From a virus: a stretch of 64,000 bases of DNA. The stretch lies in IMG/VR virus record IMGVR_UViG_3300005253_000045, positions 1-64,000 of that record, one strand, 5' to 3'. This document shows, in pieces, positions 26,892-34,009 of this stretch (its first letter is position 1; each line of letters opens with the position of its first letter). The notes below the pieces were generated by a model. It searched no databases. It worked only from the letters and a program-made list of their open reading frames with translations, and was not told where the DNA came from. Both the position numbers and the translations under genes were made by a program.

Positions 26892-27756
26892 CAGGGGCCT
26901 CCTTTACGCGAATTGCCTTTAGATTTTTCTTCCTTTTACTTACCGGCCATGTGATAGAGACCCCTATTTGGCCGTAATTGTCATTGGAGTCGGCATGTCC
27001 TGTAATGGCGAAGTTATGCGCGTATATACCCCAGGAGCGACGGGAGCCACCGTTACTGGAGAAAATACGGGGGCCTCTATGGGGGCCGGTTCTACGTAAG
27101 GCTTCCCCCTGGGCTTTCCGATATTCATTCGTCTCCTCCTCTGATAATGGGGGCATTCCTGCCTTTACGGGTACCTCGTACCTGTTCTTCAGCGCGTCTA
27201 TAAGACTCTTGGCGGGAATTATCGAAGCCACGTAGTTCTTTCTTGCTGACGGGTTTATCTTGTCGAAAATGTGGACGCACTGTAGTACAATAGTCGGCAC
27301 TTCTGCTGAGCTATTCCACGCTATATAGTCGGTACATTCTCTACGGCAAGTATCAAAATCAAGCCATAAGGACTCTATTCGGGCATGCTGAACCCGCCAT
27401 CCCTCTTCATAAGGGCGTATGGCGCCCCATAGAGTAGTGGAGGCATAGATACTACCAGTTCTCTCTGCTTGTAGGGAAAGTACGTTACGAGCAGCGTAGA
27501 TGCCACATCCACAATTAGTTTGAGGAGCAAGTAAGTGCTTCTCTGCTCTTTTTCTCGTATCTGATAGGTACTCATTGACGAGAGGAAGAGAAATACGGCC
27601 TTCATCATCGCGCCAGCATTGTGAATGTAAAGCCCTTCCAGGTATCCAGCACTCAGCCGTGAGCTCTCGCTGTATCCAATCCGACCAGATTCCTTGTAGT
27701 ACTATTTTATCGTCGGCGTCCTTACAAACGGAAAATGCTCGCCAGCCGGTAATCAT
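26884..27756 (-). CDS. Protein of unknown function with Cys-rich core
   Basis: Starting at ATG 27756, with AGGAGG seven bases upstream, gives 290 residues. The core contains NCGCGIYAARNV, then LWGAIRPYEEGWRV, a pattern seen in several actinobacterial and phage proteins of unknown role. C-terminal residues are basic (KRKKNLK). It precedes a metallophosphoesterase on the same strand. Confidence 0.6.
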   Translation of the reverse strand: MITGWRAFSVCKDADDKIVLQGIWSDWIQRELTAECWIPGRALHSQCWRDDEGRISLPLVNEYLSDTRKRAEKHLLAPQTNCGCGIYAARNVLSLQAERTGSIYASTTLWGAIRPYEEGWRVQHARIESLWLDFDTCRRECTDYIAWNSSAEVPTIVLQCVHIFDKINPSARKNYVASIIPAKSLIDALKNRYEVPVKAGMPPLSEEETNEYRKAQGEALRRTGPHRGPRIFSSNGGSRRSWGIYAHNFAITGHADSNDNYGQIGVSITWPVSKRKKNLKAIRVKEAPDD

Positions 27757-27805
27757 TGATGCACCTCCTAGTACATACAACGGCTCGAAGCCGAAAGTGT
27801 TACAC

Positions 27806-28960
27806 CTAGCGCTTAATGATGTTGATGTCCCTCACTTCTTCTGCGGAAGCCAGATGGATTCGGTGGCGGTGGGTAATGCCCTTATCTGGGTGAACGAAGA
27901 ACATCTCTTGACTCGGGCGGTTGGCCCGCGGCCGGCGCATCTTTAGGGCCAGTAGGGACGGGCCAACGAAGCAGCCGTTGCTGATAACGTCGCCATCAAT
28001 CTCTTCCTCGCGCTCTGAGGCGGTGTGGTGGTGACCCAACACCATGTAGTTGAGAACCTGGCCTACGATAGAGTTCATAGCCAACTTGTTCTCTACTACT
28101 CCAGTGTAGGTGGCGTGTAGGTTCACCCCATCTCCATGGCGGAGGTAGAAAGAGTAGCCAAGAATGTCCACTATCTGGAAGAAGGAGGGACTGATGTCGA
28201 ACGTGAACTTGCCCGGCGCCGCCAACTCGCAGCGGGCGGCGATAGTCTGCCACGCCATAAGCTCGATGTTGTCCGGGTCGAACGCATCCTTCTTACTGCC
28301 AGACATACGGCCGTGGTTACCAAACACCTTATACACATGAATCTTCTCGAACCGGGACTGGAGAGAGACGAGGACGTCAGTCATGTCGGCGACGAAACCA
28401 AGGAACTGGAAGTATGGGGACAACTCCATCTCCATCGCCTGGGTGCCATACATATGGCCGTTGCCCTCCATGTCGTCGCCAAGGGCGAGGATGTGGAGAA
28501 CAGGGACGTCTAGAGTCGTTTGCATCATTTGCGTGAAACGTAACACTCCGTCCCGCCAGTCGGTTAGGCGGTAGCGGGCGGTGGCGACGTCGTAACCACC
28601 GATACCCCCAGTCACCTCTGGGTCTACCTTACTTCCAAAGTGGTAGTCAGAGAAGCAGGCAATCGCGTGCTGTGCTGTCTTGAACCCCATATCCTCCACC
28701 TTAGTAGCGAGAATCTTGGCGGGTACAGGGGGTAGGGGGACGCGCTCTGTGAGGAGCTTCGAGGCCCTCTCCTCGAACTCCTCGGTGGTCATGCCCTGCT
28801 CGACCTTGGCTGTAGTGGTCTTGTTCGTCGGGGCGTTCCTATTGGCGTAGGCAAGCTGGGCCGCACGTATGCGGCACTTGTCGCTACAGTATATTGACTT
28901 CTCTCGGGTGGGCGTGGAACACTTGGTGTAGGCGCACTTAGCTTTAACCATGCTATTCAT
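27806..28960 (-). CDS. Calcineurin-like phosphoesterase with N-terminal zinc finger
   Basis: The 384 residues begin with a Cys finger (CAYTKCSTP, IYCSDKC). The phosphoesterase core has CFSDYHFGS, LGDDMEGN, FGNHGR, LRHGDGV and LGHHHT, which align with the metal-binding motifs DxH, GDxx, GNHx, H and GHxH. Family members hydrolyse phosphodiesters, often DNA ends or cyclic nucleotides. The DxH is seen as DYH. The finger suggests a nucleic-acid substrate. Confidence 0.75.
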   Translation of the reverse strand: MNSMVKAKCAYTKCSTPTREKSIYCSDKCRIRAAQLAYANRNAPTNKTTTAKVEQGMTTEEFEERASKLLTERVPLPPVPAKILATKVEDMGFKTAQHAIACFSDYHFGSKVDPEVTGGIGGYDVATARYRLTDWRDGVLRFTQMMQTTLDVPVLHILALGDDMEGNGHMYGTQAMEMELSPYFQFLGFVADMTDVLVSLQSRFEKIHVYKVFGNHGRMSGSKKDAFDPDNIELMAWQTIAARCELAAPGKFTFDISPSFFQIVDILGYSFYLRHGDGVNLHATYTGVVENKLAMNSIVGQVLNYMVLGHHHTASEREEEIDGDVISNGCFVGPSLLALKMRRPRANRPSQEMFFVHPDKGITHRHRIHLASAEEVRDINIIKR

Positions 28961-29384
28961 TATACCCTTTCATACCGGGAAGAAGCAAGTCTGAACCCGG
29001 GCTCTTAGGTACGACTATACCGCTTTCTGTTGTCTTATCGCCAATGAGGGGCTCGTATCGCGGCACTAGGTCTATGTCGATAGCGTTGGGCGTGTCCTCA
29101 GCCGGCTTGATACTGAGGCCGAGGCCCCGCGCTATCACGTCGATGAGTGCCCGCCGTACGTCGTCAGGCAGGCTGTTCAGTGCATCGCCCCAATAGCCAA
29201 CCATCAAGCGCATGTTCTGGTGTGTGAGGGCCAGGAGACTGTCTCTCATCGCCAGCGCCCACGCCTGGAACTCAGTCTCGGCCTTGACCTCTAGCACCTT
29301 GTCCATGTGCGGGTGCCAGGATGTTGCTGGGATGTGCATTGTGACCTTGATGGTCGCCTGTTTGTTCTCACACTTTTTCGTCAT
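28953..29384 (-). CDS. Protein of unknown function
   Basis: The 143 residues are a mixed helical domain with a middle segment WALAMRDSLLAL and a Pro-rich C-terminus. The gene overlaps the upstream start of the phosphoesterase by 8 bp. No family was recognised. Confidence 0.55.
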   Translation of the reverse strand: MTKKCENKQATIKVTMHIPATSWHPHMDKVLEVKAETEFQAWALAMRDSLLALTHQNMRLMVGYWGDALNSLPDDVRRALIDVIARGLGLSIKPAEDTPNAIDIDLVPRYEPLIGDKTTESGIVVPKSPGSDLLLPGMKGYNE

Positions 29385-29386
29385 AG

Positions 29387-29533
29387 CTATCCCTCAGCCC
29401 CGTCGCGCAGTGCGGTAAACTGTAGGCGTAGGTCAGTGATACACTGACTGCAAATCAGTAGTCTTGTCTCCGGCAACTTCACTACAAGCCGCCCACGGGC
29501 ACAAAAATCACAGACTGGTGGTGTGGCTTTCAT
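29387..29533 (-). CDS. Small zinc-ribbon protein (48 aa)
   Basis: GGAGGAGG precedes the ATG at 29533 and the protein carries CDFC and CSQC pairs, consistent with a zinc ribbon. Its ATG overlaps the stop of the upstream gene (TAATG), and it ends just before the next start. Confidence 0.65.
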   Translation of the reverse strand: MKATPPVCDFCARGRLVVKLPETRLLICSQCITDLRLQFTALRDGAEG

Positions 29534-29721
29534 TACTGTTCCTCCTCCAAGAACTCTATTTCGTCTCGGTAAAATCGCCAGTGGGTGCCATCCTTAAACT
29601 CTACCACCACCAGCTCAAGGGTAGTATTGATGCGCTCGTGGTTAATCACTTTACCGATAGCCCCGACCTTCACGGCCCGGTAGGGAGACCCTTTGACTAG
29701 TACTCGGGCCATCGTATCCAT
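29533..29721 (-). CDS. Small beta-rich protein (62 aa)
   Basis: The 62 residues contain two-stranded segments such as LELVVVEFKDGTHWRFYRDE, like a small SH3-type fold. It is coupled downstream by TAATG and lies just after the stop of the gene at 29723. Function unknown. Confidence 0.55.
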   Translation of the reverse strand: MDTMARVLVKGSPYRAVKVGAIGKVINHERINTTLELVVVEFKDGTHWRFYRDEIEFLEEEQ

Positions 29722-29722
29722 A

Positions 29723-30001
29723 CTAATTCATGAAGAGAGTGCTGGGTAGGGTAGCACGGTCAGACCCTACTACGCCCCATAGCAGCGCGTAAACATGGGC
29801 CGGAGTGTCCACGGAGGGAGACAGGGACTTCCCAGGATGGGCGCTCCCCTCGACTAAAGCCCGTACCTCGTAGGGTAAGAGGGGGGAAGGCGCGTCCTCG
29901 CCTGGGGCAACAGCAGAGAGGCGGGGGATGCTGACATGCTCCAAGTCGCATTCCTGGCATGTGTGGATGGGGTAGAGCTCCTGAAATCTACTCACGGGCA
30001 T
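29723..30001 (-). CDS. Small protein with Cys motif
   Basis: The 92 residues contain a CQEC pair near residue 15 and a Pro-rich remainder. It overlaps the upstream 46-residue gene by 14 bp. Function unknown. Confidence 0.45.
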   Translation of the reverse strand: MPVSRFQELYPIHTCQECDLEHVSIPRLSAVAPGEDAPSPLLPYEVRALVEGSAHPGKSLSPSVDTPAHVYALLWGVVGSDRATLPSTLFMN

Positions 30002-30128
30002 CGTACTTATCTCGCGTTAATAAGTTCACCAACATCTGTTGAAGCCGGGAGTTCTGCTCTCTGAGCATATCGATAACCGCCCAATGCCTAGGGAAGAGTC
30101 TCCGCGCAATGCGTTCTGTTATACTCAC
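29988..30128 (-). CDS. Small helical protein (46 aa)
   Basis: GTG at 30128 overlaps the preceding TGA as GTGA. The product is one long amphipathic helix (MLREQNSRLQQMLVNLL). The tight overlap is the main evidence. Confidence 0.5.
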   Translation of the reverse strand: MSITERIARRLFPRHWAVIDMLREQNSRLQQMLVNLLTRDKYDARE

Positions 30129-31057
30129 GGCAACTCCTTTGGCAGGAACTCCTCGAGCCACTGGTACTTTTGGCGGCAGTTGGGACAGGCCAAAATCACA
30201 ACCTTCTCCTCTTCAAGTTCCTTCTGTCGGGTCTTGTCTATGTCGTCTCTATTCACTAACGACACCCGGGGCTGGTTCATTACATCCCAAGAGGACATAG
30301 ACCCTACGGCTCGGAGCTGTGTGCCGCATCGCTCGCAGTCCATAGCCACCGGCGTGCTATCCTTCAGCAAGTCCCGTTGGTCGGGGTCGGCCTCCTCGCC
30401 CTCGAACTCAATGTTCAGGTATTTCCATCCACTCTCTTCCTCGAGGTAGCCGGGTTCGTGTCCCTCCTTAAACTTGAAGTGCTTATCGATAGCACGGGGG
30501 TCTATGCCGGACTTCTTCTGGCGGTTGTAATCTGCCCAGTTCCTTTCAATCTCCTCCTCGCTCATATCAGCAGGAGCGGGCGCTTCAAAGTGCGAAGGAT
30601 GGCATGAGCCCCCCGCTATCGGGGACATGTACGCTAGCATAGCTAGGTCGCGTTTCGACGTGAGGTAGGGTTGTATCTGCGCACATATCCCTCGCACAAG
30701 TTCCTTGTACTGCACCACCCACTGCCAGCTAGGTTTCTTAGCGAACGCTTGTGCGCCGTTAGGACTTACGTAGTCAGGACGTGGCTCGCGGTAGTACACC
30801 GTCCCACACCCAGTCAGGCGGAGCATAGTGGCGATGGTCTCCACGTCGGTGGAGTAGAAGTCTACCCCCATAGGTGAGATTTGGTCGACATCATCGAGGC
30901 GGTCTCGAGTGTGTGCTCCTATGGGTACCCAAACGCCTGGTTTGAGGCGGCCGCGCAGTCTAATGGAACCTTCCCCTTCTATCATAGCGCCTACCCAGGC
31001 TGCCTCTACATCGGACATGGTGCGAACGGTTTGGTCGGTGCGTTTACCTTTGTACAT
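30125..31057 (-). CDS. LAGLIDADG-type homing endonuclease with zinc ribbon
   Basis: From the ATG at 31057 there are 310 residues. VEAAWVGAMIEGEGSI near the N-terminus is a LAGLIDADG motif and LRLTGCGTVYYREPRPD plus the following Trp/Tyr strand fit the fold; only one motif is clear, so it may act as a dimer. The C-terminal 80 residues have CERC and CPNC, a zinc ribbon. An upstream TTG at 31093 is the -35 box of the promoter, so it is not the start. Confidence 0.7.
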   Translation of the reverse strand: MYKGKRTDQTVRTMSDVEAAWVGAMIEGEGSIRLRGRLKPGVWVPIGAHTRDRLDDVDQISPMGVDFYSTDVETIATMLRLTGCGTVYYREPRPDYVSPNGAQAFAKKPSWQWVVQYKELVRGICAQIQPYLTSKRDLAMLAYMSPIAGGSCHPSHFEAPAPADMSEEEIERNWADYNRQKKSGIDPRAIDKHFKFKEGHEPGYLEEESGWKYLNIEFEGEEADPDQRDLLKDSTPVAMDCERCGTQLRAVGSMSSWDVMNQPRVSLVNRDDIDKTRQKELEEEKVVILACPNCRQKYQWLEEFLPKELP

Positions 31058-31063
31058 ATTGGC

Positions 31064-31093
31064 AGTGTACCCTACACACTTGGTGTCTGTCAA
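31064..31093 (-). promoter_or_regulatory. Sigma70-type promoter for LAGLIDADG gene, leaderless-like
   Basis: Reading leftward: TTGACA (31093-31088), an 18-bp spacer, TACACT (31069-31064), six bases, then ATG at 31057. This architecture is identical to that at 36672-36708. Confidence 0.7.
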
Positions 31094-31105
31094 GAGTATG
31101 ACAGG

Positions 31106-31318
31106 TCAAGCTACCGATACCTCCACTATCGTTAGAGGGAAGCATTCTAGGGGGCCTTCAAAAGACACCATACCCTTGTCTGAAAATATCGCGCGTACAT
31201 GTGTACACGGACAGAGTGGGTGATTGGGTGAGAAGACGTTGGTGTGTCTAAAAGGTCTGTCCCAACTAGGGCTTGTGTGCTCAATAGTTACCAGGCCTAT
31301 AGGGATGTTCCCGCTCAT
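31106..31318 (-). CDS. Small protein with CPC motif
   Basis: ATG at 31318 overlaps the previous TGA (ATGA). The 70-residue product carries HPLCPCTHVRAIF. It ends near the LAGLIDADG promoter and could be a real small gene or chance coupling. Confidence 0.4.
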   Translation of the reverse strand: MSGNIPIGLVTIEHTSPSWDRPFRHTNVFSPNHPLCPCTHVRAIFSDKGMVSFEGPLECFPLTIVEVSVA

Positions 31319-32757
31319 TCCACGCTCACCTTAGGCTCCAGACCTATATCGCCAAGGGGATGGTTCAGAGCCCCAAGCTCCTTGACCTTCTCCTCCCACT
31401 CCATCGGCTCCGCCTCAGTATACCCAACAATACTTGCCCGGAGCCAGCGGTTGTAGCGCGTCCCCCCTTCTGACTCTAGCCAGTGAGCCGTACTCCCCAT
31501 GTTGATGAGTGAGACGACTGCAACGTCTAGTAGGTCATCAACTGAGCCCATGAGGGCAAAATGTAGGAGTTCGGGCGCTGGTAGCCCCCAGGGGGAACGT
31601 CTCCCGTAGAGCGTTGCTGACCGCCGGGCGAGCGTATACTGGTCAGTCAAACGTATGATGCCAAGGCGTAGGTTAGGTAGCTTCTTGTCTATATGCTGCG
31701 CCTTGATAAGCTGGGGGCTCTCCGGCATCGCGGCCGCCCAGTCAGGGTACAGCCAGCTTAGAAGAGCTTCGTCCTCGCCACATACCATCCACAGTAAGAA
31801 GGAGTTGGCCTCCTTAGAGCTGAGCTCCAGATAGCTGCTAAACTCGGCAAGTGGGCTCCTGCCCCCTCGCAACCACCCGGAAATTGTGGGGTCCTTGGTG
31901 TAGTACGCGAGAACCTTGAATAGGAGCCAGTCGTAGGTTAGCTTCCATCGTGTACCCTCCAAGACCTTAGCTTTAGGGAATGTCTCATGGTGCCGTACCA
32001 CGGGGAGCCCCACTTTCCGATAGAAGCTGGGGGCTTCCAGGGCTAGGCCCGGCCCGAGGACAGCGCAGTCTAGTGCGTCTTTGAGGGGGGATAAACCCCG
32101 GGCAACAGGACGTCCTGTGGTGTACTCCAGCACAGTCATGTCGTGGATGATGTTAGGTAGTATTGGATTGAGGTTGTCGTCGGGCGCCTCATCAAACCAA
32201 GAGCTTAGGCCGCGGATGAGCTCCCCCGTGTCTCGAGTAACAAGTGCCGGCGCCACTCGCTCCGCCTTCAGCGCCCGTTCGATGATACCCCGGATGGGGC
32301 CTGTGTACTCATTCTTCGTTACGAACCAGCCTTGAGCCTTAATAGCTAGTGCTATCTCGTTGGCAGTAGCGGAGATGCCTACGGGGGTCTTCTCTACTTC
32401 TGACCCCATCTGTAGTAGCCACTCCCCCAGTGCCCCCATACCCTCCGCATCGTCGACGATGCGATAAGGCCACTCCCCTAATCGCCCTTCGGCCGGCCCA
32501 CTGCCCTGGTCGGACGGTACTGCTCGTACAGACCCCGCCACTCCTTCGTCTGTTTGGGCGTCAGCAGCCGTTCGTTGGTCTTCTCCTCTATTAGGGCGCT
32601 CAGGGCCGTCAGGTTCGCTAGCATCACTAGGAACTTCTGGAGTAGCCACGGGACGTCGTACTCCTCCTTCTTCTGGTAGTTGTTCCGTGCCCAATTCAGA
32701 CGGGAGTTCCACGTCGGCCAGATCTCCGCGGGTCTTTCTTCGTTTCCGTTTTGCCAT
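31315..32757 (-). CDS. Catalytically degenerate PolA-family protein (pseudo-polymerase)
   Basis: The 480 residues align by eye with family A polymerases without the catalytic residues. At motif A, TYDWLLFKVLAYYTKDPT (274-291) replaces DYSQIELRVLAxLSGDxx, and the Asp is Thr. At motif B, ANSFLLWMVCG (317-327) replaces K-x-x-x-x-G-x-x-Y-G. The GRR (385-387), MGSVDDLLDVAVVSL (403-417) and PLGDIGLEPKVSV endings match the palm. At motif C, IVGYTEA replaces VHDE. A degenerate exonuclease-like part is at about 98-260. The N-terminal 95 residues are charged, low-complexity and overlap another open frame (32478-32762), so a later start is possible. Confidence 0.65.
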   Translation of the reverse strand: MAKRKRRKTRGDLADVELPSELGTEQLPEEGGVRRPVATPEVPSDASEPDGPERPNRGEDQRTAADAQTDEGVAGSVRAVPSDQGSGPAEGRLGEWPYRIVDDAEGMGALGEWLLQMGSEVEKTPVGISATANEIALAIKAQGWFVTKNEYTGPIRGIIERALKAERVAPALVTRDTGELIRGLSSWFDEAPDDNLNPILPNIIHDMTVLEYTTGRPVARGLSPLKDALDCAVLGPGLALEAPSFYRKVGLPVVRHHETFPKAKVLEGTRWKLTYDWLLFKVLAYYTKDPTISGWLRGGRSPLAEFSSYLELSSKEANSFLLWMVCGEDEALLSWLYPDWAAAMPESPQLIKAQHIDKKLPNLRLGIIRLTDQYTLARRSATLYGRRSPWGLPAPELLHFALMGSVDDLLDVAVVSLINMGSTAHWLESEGGTRYNRWLRASIVGYTEAEPMEWEEKVKELGALNHPLGDIGLEPKVSVE

Positions 32758-32762
32758 GACAT
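32478..32762 (-). CDS. Small helical protein overlapping the pseudo-polymerase N-terminus
   Basis: The 94 residues form a well-composed helical protein (WLLQKFLVMLANLTALSALIEEK) and its codon third positions look natural. GGGAG at the right distance from ATG 32762 favours it over the start at 32757. It shares about 280 bp with the neighbouring gene in another frame. Function unknown. Confidence 0.6.
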   Translation of the reverse strand: MSWQNGNEERPAEIWPTWNSRLNWARNNYQKKEEYDVPWLLQKFLVMLANLTALSALIEEKTNERLLTPKQTKEWRGLYEQYRPTRAVGRPKGD

Positions 32763-32777
32763 GACTACTCCCTAGGC

Positions 32778-33008
32778 TTAGGCCTGTGCCGCTGGAATCT
32801 TACGGAAGGCGAAGCCTCCCCTTTTCACGAGTGCGCTGAATGCACTACCAATGGAGTCAGCAAACAGGACGTCCAGAACGACCTCATTTGATACGCCATC
32901 GTACTCGTAGAAGCTATCCTCTCCAAACTGGACGACTAGCCTGCCGGTCTCCCGTTCAAACTTGATTGCGGTCATTGCCGCCGATACTACCGGTACGAAC
33001 TTTGCCAT
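32778..33008 (-). CDS. KTSC-domain-like protein
   Basis: The 76 residues contain IKFERETGRLVVQFGEDSFYEYDGV and a later SIGSAFSALV, resembling the KTSC fold (a lysyl-tRNA-synthetase-associated domain). Such small proteins in phages have unclear roles. The ATG is preceded by GGAGGTG. Confidence 0.65.
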   Translation of the reverse strand: MAKFVPVVSAAMTAIKFERETGRLVVQFGEDSFYEYDGVSNEVVLDVLFADSIGSAFSALVKRGGFAFRKIPAAQA

Positions 33009-33064
33009 GGTGGATTACACCTCCTTCAGTATGTACAACGTTCTTAAACCCACTGTATATCACT

Positions 33065-33694
33065 CTACATTGTTTCTTTCTTCACATCAAGTATCTCGCC
33101 CTCGATTATTTCAGAGCCGTCATACATCTTCAAGCCTTCGAGCATACCCATACTCTCAAGCTCCTTACGCTGTTGAACACTGACGTCCAAGCCACGGCGC
33201 AACTTCTCTAGGGCGATACGCTGGCCAGCCGATAGGTGAGTGATATTGACGTCGCCCTCTATCTTGCGGATGTCCTTGAGATGCCCAGCCGCCTTCATCA
33301 GGTCGGCCCACATGCGCGCCCGTACCGTATCGTTGGTAGTATTAACGTAGATGGTATCCTTGTGGCTACATTTGGAACAGATATTTGTGACTTTGATGGT
33401 CTTGTTGGCCTCGAGAAGTTCCATGGCTATGTCGGGGAGGCGCTCCTGCAACTCCGTAAATCTTGCCGCGGTTGCGTCATGAGCGCTCTGAAAGAACTCC
33501 TCGTGTGCCCGAAGGAAGGCGGGGTCGTCTCGCAGCCACCTAGTTACCTGCGCCGACTTAATGCCCACGCCATCGCAAGCATCCCTCTTAGAGCCGTTAC
33601 GTGATAGAAGGTCGAAGTATCGCCGCTGGGTGGGGAGTAGCCCGTCTTCTCCTCGAGCGCGGGGCCTCCCTATTAGCGCTCTGTCGTTGTTCAT
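33065..33694 (-). CDS. Helix-turn-helix protein, possible small terminase
   Basis: Starting at ATG 33694, whose TGA-overlap (ATGA) with the 48-residue gene fixes it, gives 209 residues. LPTQRRYFDLLSRNGSKRDACDGVGIKSAQVTRWLRDDPAFLRAHEEF is an HTH with the phBC6A51/terminase-small pattern. A CSKC zinc pair lies in the middle. It could be TerS or a DNA-binding regulator; the large terminase is not in the window. Confidence 0.55.
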   Translation of the reverse strand: MNNDRALIGRPRARGEDGLLPTQRRYFDLLSRNGSKRDACDGVGIKSAQVTRWLRDDPAFLRAHEEFFQSAHDATAARFTELQERLPDIAMELLEANKTIKVTNICSKCSHKDTIYVNTTNDTVRARMWADLMKAAGHLKDIRKIEGDVNITHLSAGQRIALEKLRRGLDVSVQQRKELESMGMLEGLKMYDGSEIIEGEILDVKKETM

Positions 33695-33837
33695 GGAGAC
33701 GTCCCTCGAAAAAGAGATGATATAAGTCTCGGTACTTGACCGGTACCGCCGCAGGTAGGGCACTTCGCCCAGTTTCTGCAAAGGGGACTTGGGCAAGGAA
33801 CCATAATAGGAGGCCGTCTAAGTGTACCCTCATTCAT
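33691..33837 (-). CDS. Small zinc-finger protein (48 aa)
   Basis: This 48-residue product contains CPTCGGTGQV, a DnaJ-type Cys motif, plus a second Cys pair upstream. The start lies directly after the TAA of the 43-codon gene, and the stop overlaps the next ATG. Confidence 0.6.
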   Translation of the reverse strand: MNEGTLRRPPIMVPCPSPLCRNWAKCPTCGGTGQVPRLISSLFRGTSP

Positions 33838-33838
33838 C

Positions 33839-33970
33839 TTAGTTCCTTCCGGGGCGGACCCACTGGGCGAGAGTACAGAACTTTGCCCAGATGCGCCGCT
33901 TAAGAGACATGGATTCTTGGTGCCGTACCTTATCGCACCATACGCAGGGGATATTGCGGTAAGTCCTCAT
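33839..33970 (-). CDS. Small Cys-motif protein (43 aa)
   Basis: ATG at 33970 with GAGAGGAACC upstream opens 43 residues with CVWC near residue 10 and a basic C-terminus. It is part of a chain of coupled small genes below the polymerase. Confidence 0.55.
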   Translation of the reverse strand: MRTYRNIPCVWCDKVRHQESMSLKRRIWAKFCTLAQWVRPGRN

Positions 33971-34009
33971 AAGAGGTTCCTCTCATTCTATCGTCCTTTC
34001 CCTCGCTTG

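Noticed and set aside
33065-33796. The longer 243-residue start for the HTH protein
   Set aside because: The extra 34 residues overlap the 48-residue zinc-finger gene, and ATG 33694 has ATGA coupling.
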